DNA of 64,000 nt from Pedococcus cremeus (GTDB lineage Bacteria > Actinomycetota > Actinomycetes > Actinomycetales > Dermatophilaceae): NCBI RefSeq assembly GCF_900111375.1, contig NZ_FOHB01000002.1, positions 86,982 to 150,981 on the forward strand, written 5' to 3'. This document shows positions 24,537 through 33,873 of this stretch, piece by piece (the first letter of the stretch is position 1; the number at the start of each line of letters is the position of its first letter). Both the position numbers and the translations under genes were made by a program. The notes under the pieces are model-generated. The model ran no database searches, was not told the origin of the DNA, and saw only the letters and a program-made list of their open reading frames with translations.

Positions 24537-25826
24537 TCAGCCCTGCGAGGCGGACTGGATGGCGCTCTGCATGTCCTTGACCGCCTGGTCCACCGACTTC
24601 TCACCCTTCATGGCGGCGTAGGAGTTGTCCTGGATCGCCTTGGTGACCGAGGGGTAGAACGGGGTGACCGGGCGCGGCACCGCGTTCTGGATCGAGGTCA
24701 GCAGGGTCGGCAGGTAGGGAGCCTTCTTGACCAGCGCAGGGTCCGAGTAGATGGCCTCCACGACCGGGGCGAGCGAGCCCTTCTCCATGAAGAACTTCTG
24801 CTGCGCGTCCTCCTCGATGAACTTGAGGAAGTCGAACGCCGTGGCCTTGTGCTTCGAGTACACGCTGATGGCCTCGCTGTGGCCGCCGAGGGTCGAGGCG
24901 CCCGGGCCGCTGACGCCGGGGAGCGGCGCGACCGCGAACTTGCCCTTGACCTTCGAGGAGGCCTCGGTGCTCGCCAGGCTGTAGACGTAGGGCCAGTTGC
25001 GCAGGAACAGCAGCTTGCCCGCCTCGAAGGACTGGCGGCCCTGCTCCTCCTGGTAGGTGATCCCCTGCTTGGGGATGTCACCGTTCTTGTAGTGGTCGGC
25101 GAGCATCTGGAGGCCCTTGCGCGCCTCGGGGCTGTCGACAGCCGCCTTGCCCTTGTCGTCGACGACCTTGCCGCCGAAGGTGTTGATGGCCTCGGTGGCG
25201 TTGACCGTCAGCCCCTCGTACTTGGCGAACTGCCCCGCGTAGCAGTCCATGTTGTTCTTCTTGGCGATGTCGCACATCTTCCACATCTCGTCCAGCGTCT
25301 TCGGCGGGTTCGGGACGAGGTCCTTGCGGTAGTAGAGCATTCCGCCGTCACTGGCGAACGGGGCTGCGTAGAGCTTGCCGTTGTAGGTCGCCGCGGTGAC
25401 CGGCGCCTTGAGCAGTTTGCTGGTGTCGAGGGCGAACTTGCCCTCCAGCGGCACCAGCCAGCCCTTGGCGGCGAACTCCGGCGTCCAGATGACGTCGACG
25501 GTCACGATGTCGTAGCTGGCGTCCTTGGCCTGCATGTGCTGCACGATGTCGTCGTGCTGCTGGTCGGCGTTGTCGGACTGCTCCTTGAGCGTGACCTTCT
25601 CGTTCGGGTGGGCCTTGTTCCACTTGTCGATGGTGGGGGGCCATACCCCGCTGTTGTCCTTGCCCGTCACGAACGTGATCGGGCCGCGGGAGTCGGCGCC
25701 CTGCTGCGACCCTCCCGAGCTGCTTGAGGTGTTGCTGCCGCCGCCGCCACACGCGGCGGTGAAGGAAAGCGCCGCGACCCCCACCAATGCGGTGAGTGCG
25801 CGGCGCGTGGTCCTGCGATGAGCCAT
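24537..25826 (-). CDS. Extracellular sugar-binding lipoprotein of the CUT1 ABC importer
   Basis: 429 residues. The N-terminus MAHRRTTRRALTALVGVAAL ends in a lipobox (LSFTAAC, lipidated Cys26) followed by a Gly/Ser linker, so it is anchored to the outside of the membrane. The mature part (PITFVTGKDNSGVWPPTIDKWNKAHPNEKVTLKEQ; WTPEFAAKGWLVPL; GGMLYYRKDLVPNPPKT) matches type-1 solute-binding proteins for maltose, trehalose or other alpha-glucosides. With the GH13 enzyme nearby, an alpha-glucoside is the likely ligand. A good ribosome binding site (GGAGG) precedes ATG 25826. Confidence 0.9.
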   Translation of the reverse strand: MAHRRTTRRALTALVGVAALSFTAACGGGGSNTSSSSGGSQQGADSRGPITFVTGKDNSGVWPPTIDKWNKAHPNEKVTLKEQSDNADQQHDDIVQHMQAKDASYDIVTVDVIWTPEFAAKGWLVPLEGKFALDTSKLLKAPVTAATYNGKLYAAPFASDGGMLYYRKDLVPNPPKTLDEMWKMCDIAKKNNMDCYAGQFAKYEGLTVNATEAINTFGGKVVDDKGKAAVDSPEARKGLQMLADHYKNGDIPKQGITYQEEQGRQSFEAGKLLFLRNWPYVYSLASTEASSKVKGKFAVAPLPGVSGPGASTLGGHSEAISVYSKHKATAFDFLKFIEEDAQQKFFMEKGSLAPVVEAIYSDPALVKKAPYLPTLLTSIQNAVPRPVTPFYPSVTKAIQDNSYAAMKGEKSVDQAVKDMQSAIQSASQG

Positions 25827-25896
25827 GTCCCGCCTCCATATTGTCCCGGACAGGGCCGAGGCGGGATGGCCTCGGCACTGAGGTGAACCGAGCCCA

Positions 25897-25910
25897 TAAA
25901 AACGCTTTCA
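25897..25910. promoter_or_regulatory. LacI-family operator upstream of the sugar importer
   Basis: On the coding strand the site reads TGAAAGCGTTTTTA, matching the CG-centred LacI/CcpA-type pattern TGAAA-NCG-NTTT. It lies 71-84 bases upstream of the binding-protein start, in a strikingly A/T-rich patch for this genome. The regulator encoded at the end of the same operon is the natural ligand. Confidence 0.75.
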
Positions 25911-25969
25911 CAGCAGAACGGCAATGCGGAGGAGTGGGGTCTTCCATAACGGTTTGGTGACGAGGGGCG

Positions 25970-26929
25970 TCACAGCAGGCGCAGGAACCACTCCTGGACC
26001 GGTACGGGGGACTTTCCACATGATTCGGGCAGCGTGGGTCCGGCCGGGCGGCGCTCCACCGCCACGACCCACCTGCGGCCGTCGGTGTGCGAGACCTCCA
26101 TGAGGTCATCGCGGTCGTCCTCGAGGGGGTGGGTCGAGAGCGCCGCGAGCGAGGGCTCGCCGGTCAGGTGGCGCACGTGCGACTCGGCCGCCTGGGCAGC
26201 CGGTGGCAGGGCGCTGCGCCCGCGGTCGTGCCGGGGCCCGAGCGCCCACGGGGGAAGCTGCCCGGCGTCGACCGCGTCGAGCACCTCGGCGCAGTGCGGC
26301 CCGTCGAGGCGGGCGAGCGACACGCCATGGGGCAGCAGCACCGCGGTGGGGGCGAACCGGTGGCCGCCGGTGTGCGAGGTCTCCCAGACCCGGCCCGGGG
26401 CAAGGCCTGCGGCGTCGAGGGCCACGGGCCGCCCCCGCAGGGCGCAGCACACGTCGCGGCGGCCGTTGGTGCAGACCAGCAGCACGGGGTCGACGGGTTC
26501 GGCGGCCGGGAGGCCGGCCTGCACCGCGGCGCGGTCACCGCGAGCGAGCGCGTCGAGGTCGACGGCTGTCAGCTCGTCGAGGGTGGCGCCGTGGACCGCG
26601 AGCAGCCAGGGGTCGTCACCGGAGAAGGCGAGGTATGCCGTGCGGCCGTCACCGTGGCGCGGGTCGGGGTGACGCCCAGGTCGGCGCAGGAGCAGCAGCC
26701 GCCCGCCGCGGACGGCGCACTGCTCGTCGAGCCGGCGGCCGGTCTCCGGCGGCAGGTGCGACTCGGTGGCGGCGACGCGGCCCCAAGGGCCCTCCTGCTC
26801 GACGGCCAGCCAGAAGCCCGCGCGCGCGGCCGTGCCGTAGGCGCTCACATCGGCTCGGTCGAAGCCGACCGAGCAGGCACCGGGTGCGCTCGTGCCGTGC
26901 CCGGCCACCATCTCGTCCGGGTGGCTCAC
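25970..26929 (-). CDS. Sucraseferredoxin-like protein (thioredoxin-like [2Fe-2S] fold)
   Basis: About 319 residues. The family signs are CSVGFDRADVSAYGTAARAGFWLAVEQEGPWG at the start, the NGRRDVCCALRGRP cysteine segment, ETSHTGGHRFAPTAVLLPHGVSLARL, and the C-terminal RRWVVAVERR. The cysteine pattern and HRFAP motif are those of sucraseferredoxin-like proteins, which carry a thioredoxin-like ferredoxin fold and probably an iron-sulfur cluster; no reaction is established. The start is taken as GTG 26929, seven bases after the parC stop, so it is coupled to parC; ATG 26911 is an alternative. Confidence 0.85.
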   Translation of the reverse strand: MSHPDEMVAGHGTSAPGACSVGFDRADVSAYGTAARAGFWLAVEQEGPWGRVAATESHLPPETGRRLDEQCAVRGGRLLLLRRPGRHPDPRHGDGRTAYLAFSGDDPWLLAVHGATLDELTAVDLDALARGDRAAVQAGLPAAEPVDPVLLVCTNGRRDVCCALRGRPVALDAAGLAPGRVWETSHTGGHRFAPTAVLLPHGVSLARLDGPHCAEVLDAVDAGQLPPWALGPRHDRGRSALPPAAQAAESHVRHLTGEPSLAALSTHPLEDDRDDLMEVSHTDGRRWVVAVERRPAGPTLPESCGKSPVPVQEWFLRLL

Positions 26930-26936
26930 GGCCGCG

Positions 26937-29417
26937 TCACGGGCCCTGCGGCGCTCCGGCCACCGGGCCGGCGATCCTCGCGATGGCGGCGGTCGCCGGG
27001 ACACCCGACCCGTCCCGTCGACCGGTGGCAGGAGGCAGCTCCAGCGCCACGCCGTTGGCACCGGCGGCTCGGGCGGGCGTCGCCCCGGCCCAGGCGAGCA
27101 CGAGGGTGTCCTCGCCCTTGAGGAAGCGGTGGCAGCGCACGCCACCGGTGGCGCGCCCCTTGGCCGGGTACTCGGCATACGGCGTCACCTTGAGCGATCC
27201 GGCCTCGGTGCCGGGGAGGGCGCCGGAGGAGCCGGAGGAGGTCACGACGACGGCGTCGGCGCCGGGGTCGACCGCCCCGAAGAAGACCGCGCGCTGGCCG
27301 GTGGCGAGCTTGATGCCGGCGATGCCACCACCGCCGCGGCCCTGCGGGCGCACGGCACCGGCGGGGAAGCGCAGCAGCTGGGCGTCGCTGGTGATGAAGA
27401 CGAGGTCCTCGACCGGGTACTCCTGACCGGAGCGCAGCTGGACGGCGCCGACCACGCTGTCACCGTCGCGCAGGCTGATGACGTCGAAGTCGGGCCGGCC
27501 GGGGTAGTCGGCGGTCACGCGCTTGACCACGCCGGAGGCGGTGCCGAGCGCCACCCCGCCGGCCTCGGGTGCCAGCGAGACGATGGTCAGCGGCTCCTCG
27601 CCGGCGGGCAGGTCGACGTAGGCGGCCAGCGGCGCACCGCCGGAGAGGCTGGGGGAGCCGTTGGTGGGGGGCAGGGTGGGCAGCTCCAGGGCCGACAGGC
27701 GCACCATCCGGCCGAGGGAGGTGACCAGCCCGACCTCGCCGCGGGCGGTGGTGCGCACCGCACCGACGATGACGTCGTGCTTGCTCCGGCCGCCCTCGGT
27801 GGGGATCGGGTCGGCGGTGGTGGTGCGCGCCATGAGGCCGGTGGAGGAGAGCAGCACCCAGCACGGGTCGTCGGCGACCTCGAGCGGGGTGGTGGCGCTG
27901 ACCGGGTTGCCGGCCGACTCCAGCAGCACGGTGCGGCGCGGGGTGCCGTGCGCCTTGGCGACGTCGGCGAGCTCGCCGGAGACCGTCCTGAGCAGCAGCT
28001 TCTCGTCGCCGAGCATGGCCTCGAGCTCCTCGATCTGGCGCTCGAGCTCGCTCTTCTCGTTCTCGAGCTCGATGCGCGAGAACTTGGTCAGGCGGCGCAG
28101 CTGCAGGTCGAGGATGTAGGTGGCCTGCGGGTCGGAGAGGTCGAAGACGTCCATCAGGCGTCCCTTGGCCGTGCCGGCGTCGTCGGAGGAGCGGATGACC
28201 TGGATGACCTCGTCGATGTCGAGGATCGCGACGAGCAGGCCCTCGACGAGGTGCAGGCGGTCCTTGCGCTTGCGCAGGCGGAACTCGCTGCGCCGGCGCA
28301 CGACGTCGGTGCGGAAGTCGACGTAGACGCGCAGCAGCTCCTTCAGGCCCAGGGTGCGCGGCTGGCCGTCGACGAGCGCGACGTTGTTGATCGCGAAGTT
28401 GTCCTCCATCGGCGTCAGCTTGTACAGCTGCTCGAGGACCGCCTCGGGGTTGAAGCCGTTCTTGACCTCGATGACCAGCCGCAGGCCGTGCTTGCGGTCG
28501 GTGAGGTCCTTGACGTCGGAGATGCCCTGCAGCTTCTTGGACTGGACGTTGTCCTTGATCTTCTCGATGACCTTCTCGGGGCCGACGAGGTAGGGCAGCT
28601 CGGTGACGACGATGCCCATCTTGCGCGGGGTGATCTTCTCGATCCGCGTGGTGGCCCGGGTGCGGAACGAGCCGCGGCCGGTGAGGTAGGCGTCGCGGAT
28701 GCCGTCGAGCCCGACGATCTTGCCGCCCTGCGGCAGGTCGGGGCCCGGCACGAACTTCATCAGGTCGTCGAGCGAGCAGCTCGGGTTCGAGATGAGGTGC
28801 CGGGCCGCGCCGATCACCTCGACGAGGTTGTGCGGGGCCATGTTGGTGGCCATGCCGACGGCGATGCCGCTGGCGCCGTTGACCAGCAGGTTCGGGAACG
28901 CGGCCGGCAGGACCGCGGGCTGGAGCAGCTGGTCGTCGTAGTTGGGGATGAAGTCGACGGTGTCCTCGTCGAGGCCGGTCGTCATCAGCAGCGCTGCCGG
29001 GGCCAGGCGGGCCTCGGTGTAGCGGCTGGCCGCGGGGCCGTCGTCAAGGGAGCCGAAGTTGCCGTGCCCGTCGACCAGCGGCAGGCGCATCGTGAACGGC
29101 TGCGCCATGCGCACCAGGGCGTCGTAGATGGCGCCGTCACCGTGCGGGTGGTACTTGCCCATCACGTCGCCGACGACGCGGGAGGACTTCACGTGGCCGC
29201 GGTCGGGGCGCAGGCCCATCTCCGCCATCGAGAACAGGATGCGGCGCTGCACCGGCTTCAGGCCGTCGCGGGCGTCGGGCAGGGCGCGGGAGTAGATGAC
29301 CGAGTAGGCGTACTCGAGGAACGCCCCCTGCATCTCCTCCTCGACGTCGATGTCGACGATCTTCTCGGCGTAGTCCGCGTCTCCGGCGTCCTTGGTGGCG
29401 GTCGTGCGGCGGGCCAT
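26937..29417 (-). CDS. parC: DNA topoisomerase IV subunit A (type IIA cleavage subunit)
   Basis: 826 residues. The winged-helix region has [19 protein letters not shown], the quinolone-pocket segment [30 protein letters not shown], and catalytic Tyr133 in [10 protein letters not shown], which forms the transient bond with DNA. The tower and coiled-coil region follow, then a C-terminal beta-pinwheel of degenerate blades. The GyrA-box QRRGGKG is not visible, which supports ParC over GyrA. It pairs with ParE at 15799-17952, about 9 kb away and on the opposite strand. Confidence 0.9.
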   Translation of the reverse strand: MARRTTATKDAGDADYAEKIVDIDVEEEMQGAFLEYAYSVIYSRALPDARDGLKPVQRRILFSMAEMGLRPDRGHVKSSRVVGDVMGKYHPHGDGAIYDALVRMAQPFTMRLPLVDGHGNFGSLDDGPAASRYTEARLAPAALLMTTGLDEDTVDFIPNYDDQLLQPAVLPAAFPNLLVNGASGIAVGMATNMAPHNLVEVIGAARHLISNPSCSLDDLMKFVPGPDLPQGGKIVGLDGIRDAYLTGRGSFRTRATTRIEKITPRKMGIVVTELPYLVGPEKVIEKIKDNVQSKKLQGISDVKDLTDRKHGLRLVIEVKNGFNPEAVLEQLYKLTPMEDNFAINNVALVDGQPRTLGLKELLRVYVDFRTDVVRRRSEFRLRKRKDRLHLVEGLLVAILDIDEVIQVIRSSDDAGTAKGRLMDVFDLSDPQATYILDLQLRRLTKFSRIELENEKSELERQIEELEAMLGDEKLLLRTVSGELADVAKAHGTPRRTVLLESAGNPVSATTPLEVADDPCWVLLSSTGLMARTTTADPIPTEGGRSKHDVIVGAVRTTARGEVGLVTSLGRMVRLSALELPTLPPTNGSPSLSGGAPLAAYVDLPAGEEPLTIVSLAPEAGGVALGTASGVVKRVTADYPGRPDFDVISLRDGDSVVGAVQLRSGQEYPVEDLVFITSDAQLLRFPAGAVRPQGRGGGGIAGIKLATGQRAVFFGAVDPGADAVVVTSSGSSGALPGTEAGSLKVTPYAEYPAKGRATGGVRCHRFLKGEDTLVLAWAGATPARAAGANGVALELPPATGRRDGSGVPATAAIARIAGPVAGAPQGP

Positions 29418-29466
29418 GCGTGGTGCGTCTCCTGCGGCGGGGTGTGGGGGAACACCCCATCTTCAC

Positions 29467-30090
29467 CTACGCGTGGTGGAGCCCCGGAACCGACTCGCCG
29501 TAGGTGCCCCAGTGCACGGCCTCCTCGAGACCCCGTCGGCCGCGGCGCAGGCTGGGGCTGGTGACCCGCTGCGCCTCGTGGCCGAGGGCCACCACGCCGA
29601 CGATGCGGCGCGAGGCCGGTATGCCGAGGGCACGCCGGACCTCGTCGTGGGCGCGGGCGGGCACGCCGAAGAAGAGGGCGCCCAGGCCCTGGTCGACCGC
29701 GGACAGGAGCATCAGCAGGGCGGCCATGCCGGTGTCGACGTCCCAGTACGGGATGGGCCAGCGGGCGGTGTCGCGGTCGGTCCAGCCCTTGTCCGGCTCG
29801 GCGTACCGGTCGAGGTAGGCCTCGGGGTCGGAGCAGCACACGATGAGCGTCGGGGCGGCGCTGACCCCGATCAGCCAGGCGTCGGGCTCCCGGTCGGCCG
29901 TGGCGGCCCAGAAGTGCTGGCGCGCCTCGGGCGTGTCCAGCACGACGAAGTCCCAGCCCTGGGTGTGCCCGGCGCTGGGGGCGCGCAGCGCGGTGGTCAG
30001 CACCTTGCGCACGGTGTTGTGGTCGACGGGCCGGTCGGGGTCGAAGCGCCGGACCATCCGCCGGCGCCGCACCACCTCGCTGAACTCCAT
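29467..30090 (-). CDS. Nitroreductase-family flavoprotein
   Basis: 207 residues: RRRRMVRRFDPDRPVDHNTVRKVLTTALRAPSAGHTQGWDFVVLD is the FMN-binding N-terminus, with Ser39 and the surrounding residues touching the flavin phosphate, and GLGALFFGVPARAHDEVRRALGIPASRRIVGVVALGH is the usual C-terminal part. Such proteins reduce nitro groups, quinones or related substrates with NAD(P)H as homodimers; the natural substrate is unknown. It lies 49 bases upstream of parC on the same strand and 4 bases after the deacetylase stop. Confidence 0.85.
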   Translation of the reverse strand: MEFSEVVRRRRMVRRFDPDRPVDHNTVRKVLTTALRAPSAGHTQGWDFVVLDTPEARQHFWAATADREPDAWLIGVSAAPTLIVCCSDPEAYLDRYAEPDKGWTDRDTARWPIPYWDVDTGMAALLMLLSAVDQGLGALFFGVPARAHDEVRRALGIPASRRIVGVVALGHEAQRVTSPSLRRGRRGLEEAVHWGTYGESVPGLHHA

Positions 30091-30094
30091 GGGC

Positions 30095-31039
30095 TCATCC
30101 TCCTCTCAAGGCATCCACGGTGGTGAAGCCGTAGCCGGCCTGCCGGTACCCCGCGATGACCCGGGGGAGGGCGTCGGCGTCCAGCGTCGTGCCGTCGTCG
30201 GGGTTGGCCCCGACGTGCATCAGCACGACCTGCCCGGGGGTTCGGGCAGACAGCACCCGGTCGACCACCTTCGCGACGGTGAGGCCTCCCGAGGTGCCCT
30301 TCCACCCCAGGCTGTCGGTGGTCCAGCCGATGGCGGCGTACCCGTCGGCGTTGACGGTCGCCAGGGTGCGGGGGTCGTACGCGCCATAGGGGAAGCGGAA
30401 CCAGGGGCGCGGGTCGCCCCCGCCCGCGGCCTCGATCGCCGACCGCGTCGTGGAGAGCTGCTGGCGGATCGTGGCGTCGCCCACCGTGGTGAGGTCGGGG
30501 TGGCTCCAGGTGTGGTTGCCCACGGGCCCGACCGCCGCCATCTGCCGCACGGTCGCGGGGTGGGCGCTCGCGAAGGCGCCGGTGACGAAGAAGGAGGCGG
30601 GCACGCCCTGCGCGCGCAGCGTCGCCAGGATGGAGTCGGCCCCCTGGCTGCCCGCCCCGCCGTCGAAGGTGAGGGCCACGACCTTCCGGGAGGTTGGGAC
30701 CCTCGTGACGACGCGCCCGCGCAGGGAGGCCGGCAGCGACCAGGCGGCCGTCGGACCCGGGCTCGTGGGTCGCACGGTCGTCGGACGCTGGGTCGTCGGG
30801 CGCGCGCTGGTGGGTCGCGCCGTCGTTGGTCGGGTGGTGGTCGGAGTCGTGGCGCTGGTCGGCGCCGGCGGGCTGGCCATGCTGCGCGGCGTCGTCGTGG
30901 ACGTGGGCGTGGTCGACGTCGCCGGGGTGGTGGACGCCGTGCCAGCTCCGCCGTCCGAGCCGTGGCCGCCGCAGGCGGCCAGCGCCAGCAGGGCGACCCC
31001 CGCCACCGCCGGCCCCCGCGCCGACCACCACGTCCTCAC
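30095..31039 (-). CDS. Polysaccharide deacetylase lipoprotein (CE4/NodB domain)
   Basis: 314 residues from GTG 31039. Signal peptide with lipobox LALAAC (Cys23), then a Thr/Pro-rich linker (residues 30-97) with repeated RPTT/RPTS units, likely wall-spanning and possibly O-mannosylated, and a NodB domain. Its metal motifs are TFDGG (124-128; many CE4 enzymes have TFDDG) and HTWSH (176-180), with RFPYGAYDPRTL after. It probably de-N-acetylates peptidoglycan or another surface glycan. The TFDGG form keeps the first aspartate but replaces the metal-binding second one, so activity may be altered. Confidence 0.85.
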   Translation of the reverse strand: MRTWWSARGPAVAGVALLALAACGGHGSDGGAGTASTTPATSTTPTSTTTPRSMASPPAPTSATTPTTTRPTTARPTSARPTTQRPTTVRPTSPGPTAAWSLPASLRGRVVTRVPTSRKVVALTFDGGAGSQGADSILATLRAQGVPASFFVTGAFASAHPATVRQMAAVGPVGNHTWSHPDLTTVGDATIRQQLSTTRSAIEAAGGGDPRPWFRFPYGAYDPRTLATVNADGYAAIGWTTDSLGWKGTSGGLTVAKVVDRVLSARTPGQVVLMHVGANPDDGTTLDADALPRVIAGYRQAGYGFTTVDALRGG

Positions 31040-31176
31040 GCAGCCATGCTCGTGGACGCCGCTGGCGGTGGGTCAGAGGCCAAGGTCCCCGGGCCGCGCG
31101 GGGCACCCTTGCCGTCCACGCGGCATACCCCTGCTGGTCCACCTGTGGGTCAGCGGGGCATGACATCCTTGGCGGC

Positions 31177-33849
31177 ATGACGGACGTCGCCACGCTGCCG
31201 CCTGGCTACCCCGTGCAGTGGGAGGCCGACGTGGTGCTCCGCGACGGGTCCGTCGCCCATGTCCGGCCGATCACGCCCGCCGACGCCGAGCGGGTCCACC
31301 GCTTCCACGCGCGGCAGTCCGAAGAGTCCATCTACATGCGGTTCTTCGCGCCGCTGCGCCAGCTGAGCGACCGCGACGTCAAGCGGTTCACCAACGTCGA
31401 CTACGTCGACCGGGTCGCCCTGGTGGCCACCGTCCGCGACGAGATCGTCGGCATCGGCCGCTACGACCGGGTGACCCGCAACAGCGCGGAGGTGGCCTTC
31501 AACATCTCCGACCACTTCCAGGGCCGCGGTGTGGGGTCGGTGATGCTCGAGCACCTCGCGACCATCGCGCAGGAGGCCGGCATCACCGAGTTCACGGCGG
31601 AGGTGCTGCCGCAGAACCGCAAGATGCTCTCGGTCTTCAGCGACGCCGGCTACGAGGTGGAACGCAGCTTCGAGGACGGCGTCGTCTCGATCCGCTTCGA
31701 GATCAAGCCGACCGAGCGGTCGGAGGCGGTGCGGCTCTCCCGGGAGCACCGCGCCGAGGCGGTCAGCATGCGCTCGGTGCTCTTCCCCGACACCATCGCC
31801 GTCATCGGGGCCAGCCGCCGCCCCGACTCGATCGGCCACCAGATCCTCGCCAACATCCTCGGCGCCGGGTTCAACGGCGCCGTCTACGCCGTCAACAACG
31901 AGGCGATGGAGGTGCTCGGGCTCGCGGCGTACGCGCGGGTCACCGAGGTGCCCGACCACGTCGACCTCGCGGTCGTCGCGGTGCCCGCCGCGCAGGTGCT
32001 CGAGGTGGTGGAGGAGTGCGCGGAGGCGGGGGTCAAGACGCTGCTCGTGGTCTCCGCCGGCTTCGCCGAGGCCGGAGCCGAGGGCGCCGAGCTGCAGAAC
32101 CGGCTGCTGCACACCGCCCGGGGCGCAGGCATGCGCGTCATCGGGCCCAACTCCTTCGGCGTCATCAACAGCGACGCCGACGTGCGGCTCAACGCCTCGC
32201 TGGCGCCGGAGCTGCCGCCCCCCGGCCACCTCGGCCTCTTCTCGCAGAGCGGTGCCCTCGGCATCGCGGTGCTCGCCTCCGCGGCCCGCCGCAACCTCGG
32301 CATCTCGGTCTTCGCCTCCGCCGGCAACCGCGTCGACGTCTCCGGCAACGACTTCATGCAGTACTGGATCGACGACCCGCAGACGCACGCGGTCGGGCTC
32401 TACCTCGAGTCGATGGGCAACCCGCGCAAGTTCTCCCGCATCGCCCGGCGCCTGGCCGCCACCAAGCCGGTCATCGTCGTGAAGTCCGGGGTCTCCTCCT
32501 ACGGTGTGCCCCCCGGGCACCGGGCCCGGCAGACCCGCGTGCGGCCCGAGGCCTTCGACGCCATGCTGCGCCAGGCCGGCGTGATCCGCGTCGAGAACGT
32601 GCACCAGATGTTCGACGTCGCCCAGCTCGTCGTGCACCAGCCGCTGCCGAAGGGCCGGCGGGTCGCCGTGGTCGGCAACTCCGACGCCCTCGGCGCCCTC
32701 ACCGCCGAGGCGTGCGTCAGCTGGGGGCTCGAGGTCACGCATGGCCCGGTCTCGCTGCCGTCGGAGGCCAAGGGCGAGCAGTTCTCCGAGGCACTCGCCA
32801 AGGCCTTCGCCGACCCGTCGGTCGACTCGGTGCTGACCTGCTTCATCCCGCCGCTCGTCACCCCGGACGAGGACGTCGCCACCGCGGTGCGCGAGGCGGC
32901 TCTGACCTCCGACAAGCCTTGCCTCGCAACGTTCCTCGGCATGCGCGGCGTCACCGCCCAGCTCTCCGGCAGCGACTCCGAGCCGGAGGGGCGCCGCGAG
33001 GTCGTGCCCGCCTACTCGATGCCAGAAGACGCCGTGCGTGCGCTCGCCGCCGCGACCCGGTATGCCGAGTGGCTGGGCCGCGACCGCGGCATACCGGTGC
33101 TGCCGAGCGGCATCGACCGCGCCGCGGCCGAGCGGGTGGTCACCTCCGCGCTCGAGACGCACCCGGAGGGGCGCAAGCTGACCCTGGAGGAGGTCACCGA
33201 GCTGCTCGCGGCCTACGGCATCTCGCTGTGGGGCAGCGTGCCGGTGCGCACCGTCGACGAGGCGGTGGCGGCCGCGGAGGCCCTCGGCTACCCCGTGGTG
33301 GTGAAGTCGGTCGCGCCGCTGCTGCGACACCAGCCGGGCATGGGCGGCATCCGGGTCGACCTCGCGTCGGAGGGGGAGGTGCGGGCGGCGTTCGCGGGCC
33401 TCAACGACCGGCTGGCGCCGCTGGCCGCCAACACCTTCGTCGTGCAGAAGATGGCCACGCCCGGTGTGCCCTGCGTCGTGCGCACCGACGAGGACCCGCT
33501 CTTCGGCCCGGTGGTGAGCTTCAGCGTCGCCGGCCCGCCCACCGAGCTGCTCGGCGACATCGGGCACCGCATCCCGCCGCTGACCGACGTCGATGTCTCC
33601 GACCTCATCTCCTCGGTCAAGGCCGCGCCGATGCTGCACGGCCACCGCGGCGCCGCGCCCGTGCACCGTGCGGCGCTGGCCGACCTCATCGCCCGAATGT
33701 CCGTGCTGGCCGACAACCTGCCCGAGGTGGCCTCCCTGGTGCTCAACCCCGTGAACGCCCACCCGGGCGGCGTCGACGTGCTCGGCGCGGAGGTCACCGT
33801 GGCCGCACCCCCGCGGCGCAAGGACCCGGGGCGGCGCTCCCTCACGTAG
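31177..33849 (+). CDS. GNAT acetyltransferase / acyl-CoA ligase (ADP-forming) fusion, Pat/Acd type
   Basis: 890 residues from ATG 31177. An N-terminal GNAT domain (residues 1-180; VGIGRYDRVTRNSAEVAFNISDHFQGRGVGSVMLEHL with the acetyl-CoA QGRGVGS loop) is followed by a CoA-binding and ligase-type CoA domain (IAVIGASRRPDSIGHQILANIL; GLFSQSGALGIAVL) and a C-terminal ATP-grasp-like module (residues 650-890). The domain set equals that of protein acetyltransferases such as PatZ, but with the GNAT domain at the front, as in actinobacterial Pat. Acetylation of acyl-CoA synthetases is the family role; acetate-CoA ligase activity of the large part is unproven. Confidence 0.85.
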   Translation: MTDVATLPPGYPVQWEADVVLRDGSVAHVRPITPADAERVHRFHARQSEESIYMRFFAPLRQLSDRDVKRFTNVDYVDRVALVATVRDEIVGIGRYDRVTRNSAEVAFNISDHFQGRGVGSVMLEHLATIAQEAGITEFTAEVLPQNRKMLSVFSDAGYEVERSFEDGVVSIRFEIKPTERSEAVRLSREHRAEAVSMRSVLFPDTIAVIGASRRPDSIGHQILANILGAGFNGAVYAVNNEAMEVLGLAAYARVTEVPDHVDLAVVAVPAAQVLEVVEECAEAGVKTLLVVSAGFAEAGAEGAELQNRLLHTARGAGMRVIGPNSFGVINSDADVRLNASLAPELPPPGHLGLFSQSGALGIAVLASAARRNLGISVFASAGNRVDVSGNDFMQYWIDDPQTHAVGLYLESMGNPRKFSRIARRLAATKPVIVVKSGVSSYGVPPGHRARQTRVRPEAFDAMLRQAGVIRVENVHQMFDVAQLVVHQPLPKGRRVAVVGNSDALGALTAEACVSWGLEVTHGPVSLPSEAKGEQFSEALAKAFADPSVDSVLTCFIPPLVTPDEDVATAVREAALTSDKPCLATFLGMRGVTAQLSGSDSEPEGRREVVPAYSMPEDAVRALAAATRYAEWLGRDRGIPVLPSGIDRAAAERVVTSALETHPEGRKLTLEEVTELLAAYGISLWGSVPVRTVDEAVAAAEALGYPVVVKSVAPLLRHQPGMGGIRVDLASEGEVRAAFAGLNDRLAPLAANTFVVQKMATPGVPCVVRTDEDPLFGPVVSFSVAGPPTELLGDIGHRIPPLTDVDVSDLISSVKAAPMLHGHRGAAPVHRAALADLIARMSVLADNLPEVASLVLNPVNAHPGGVDVLGAEVTVAAPPRRKDPGRRSLT

Positions 33850-33873
33850 GCCGCGGTCCGCACCTAGGGCAAG

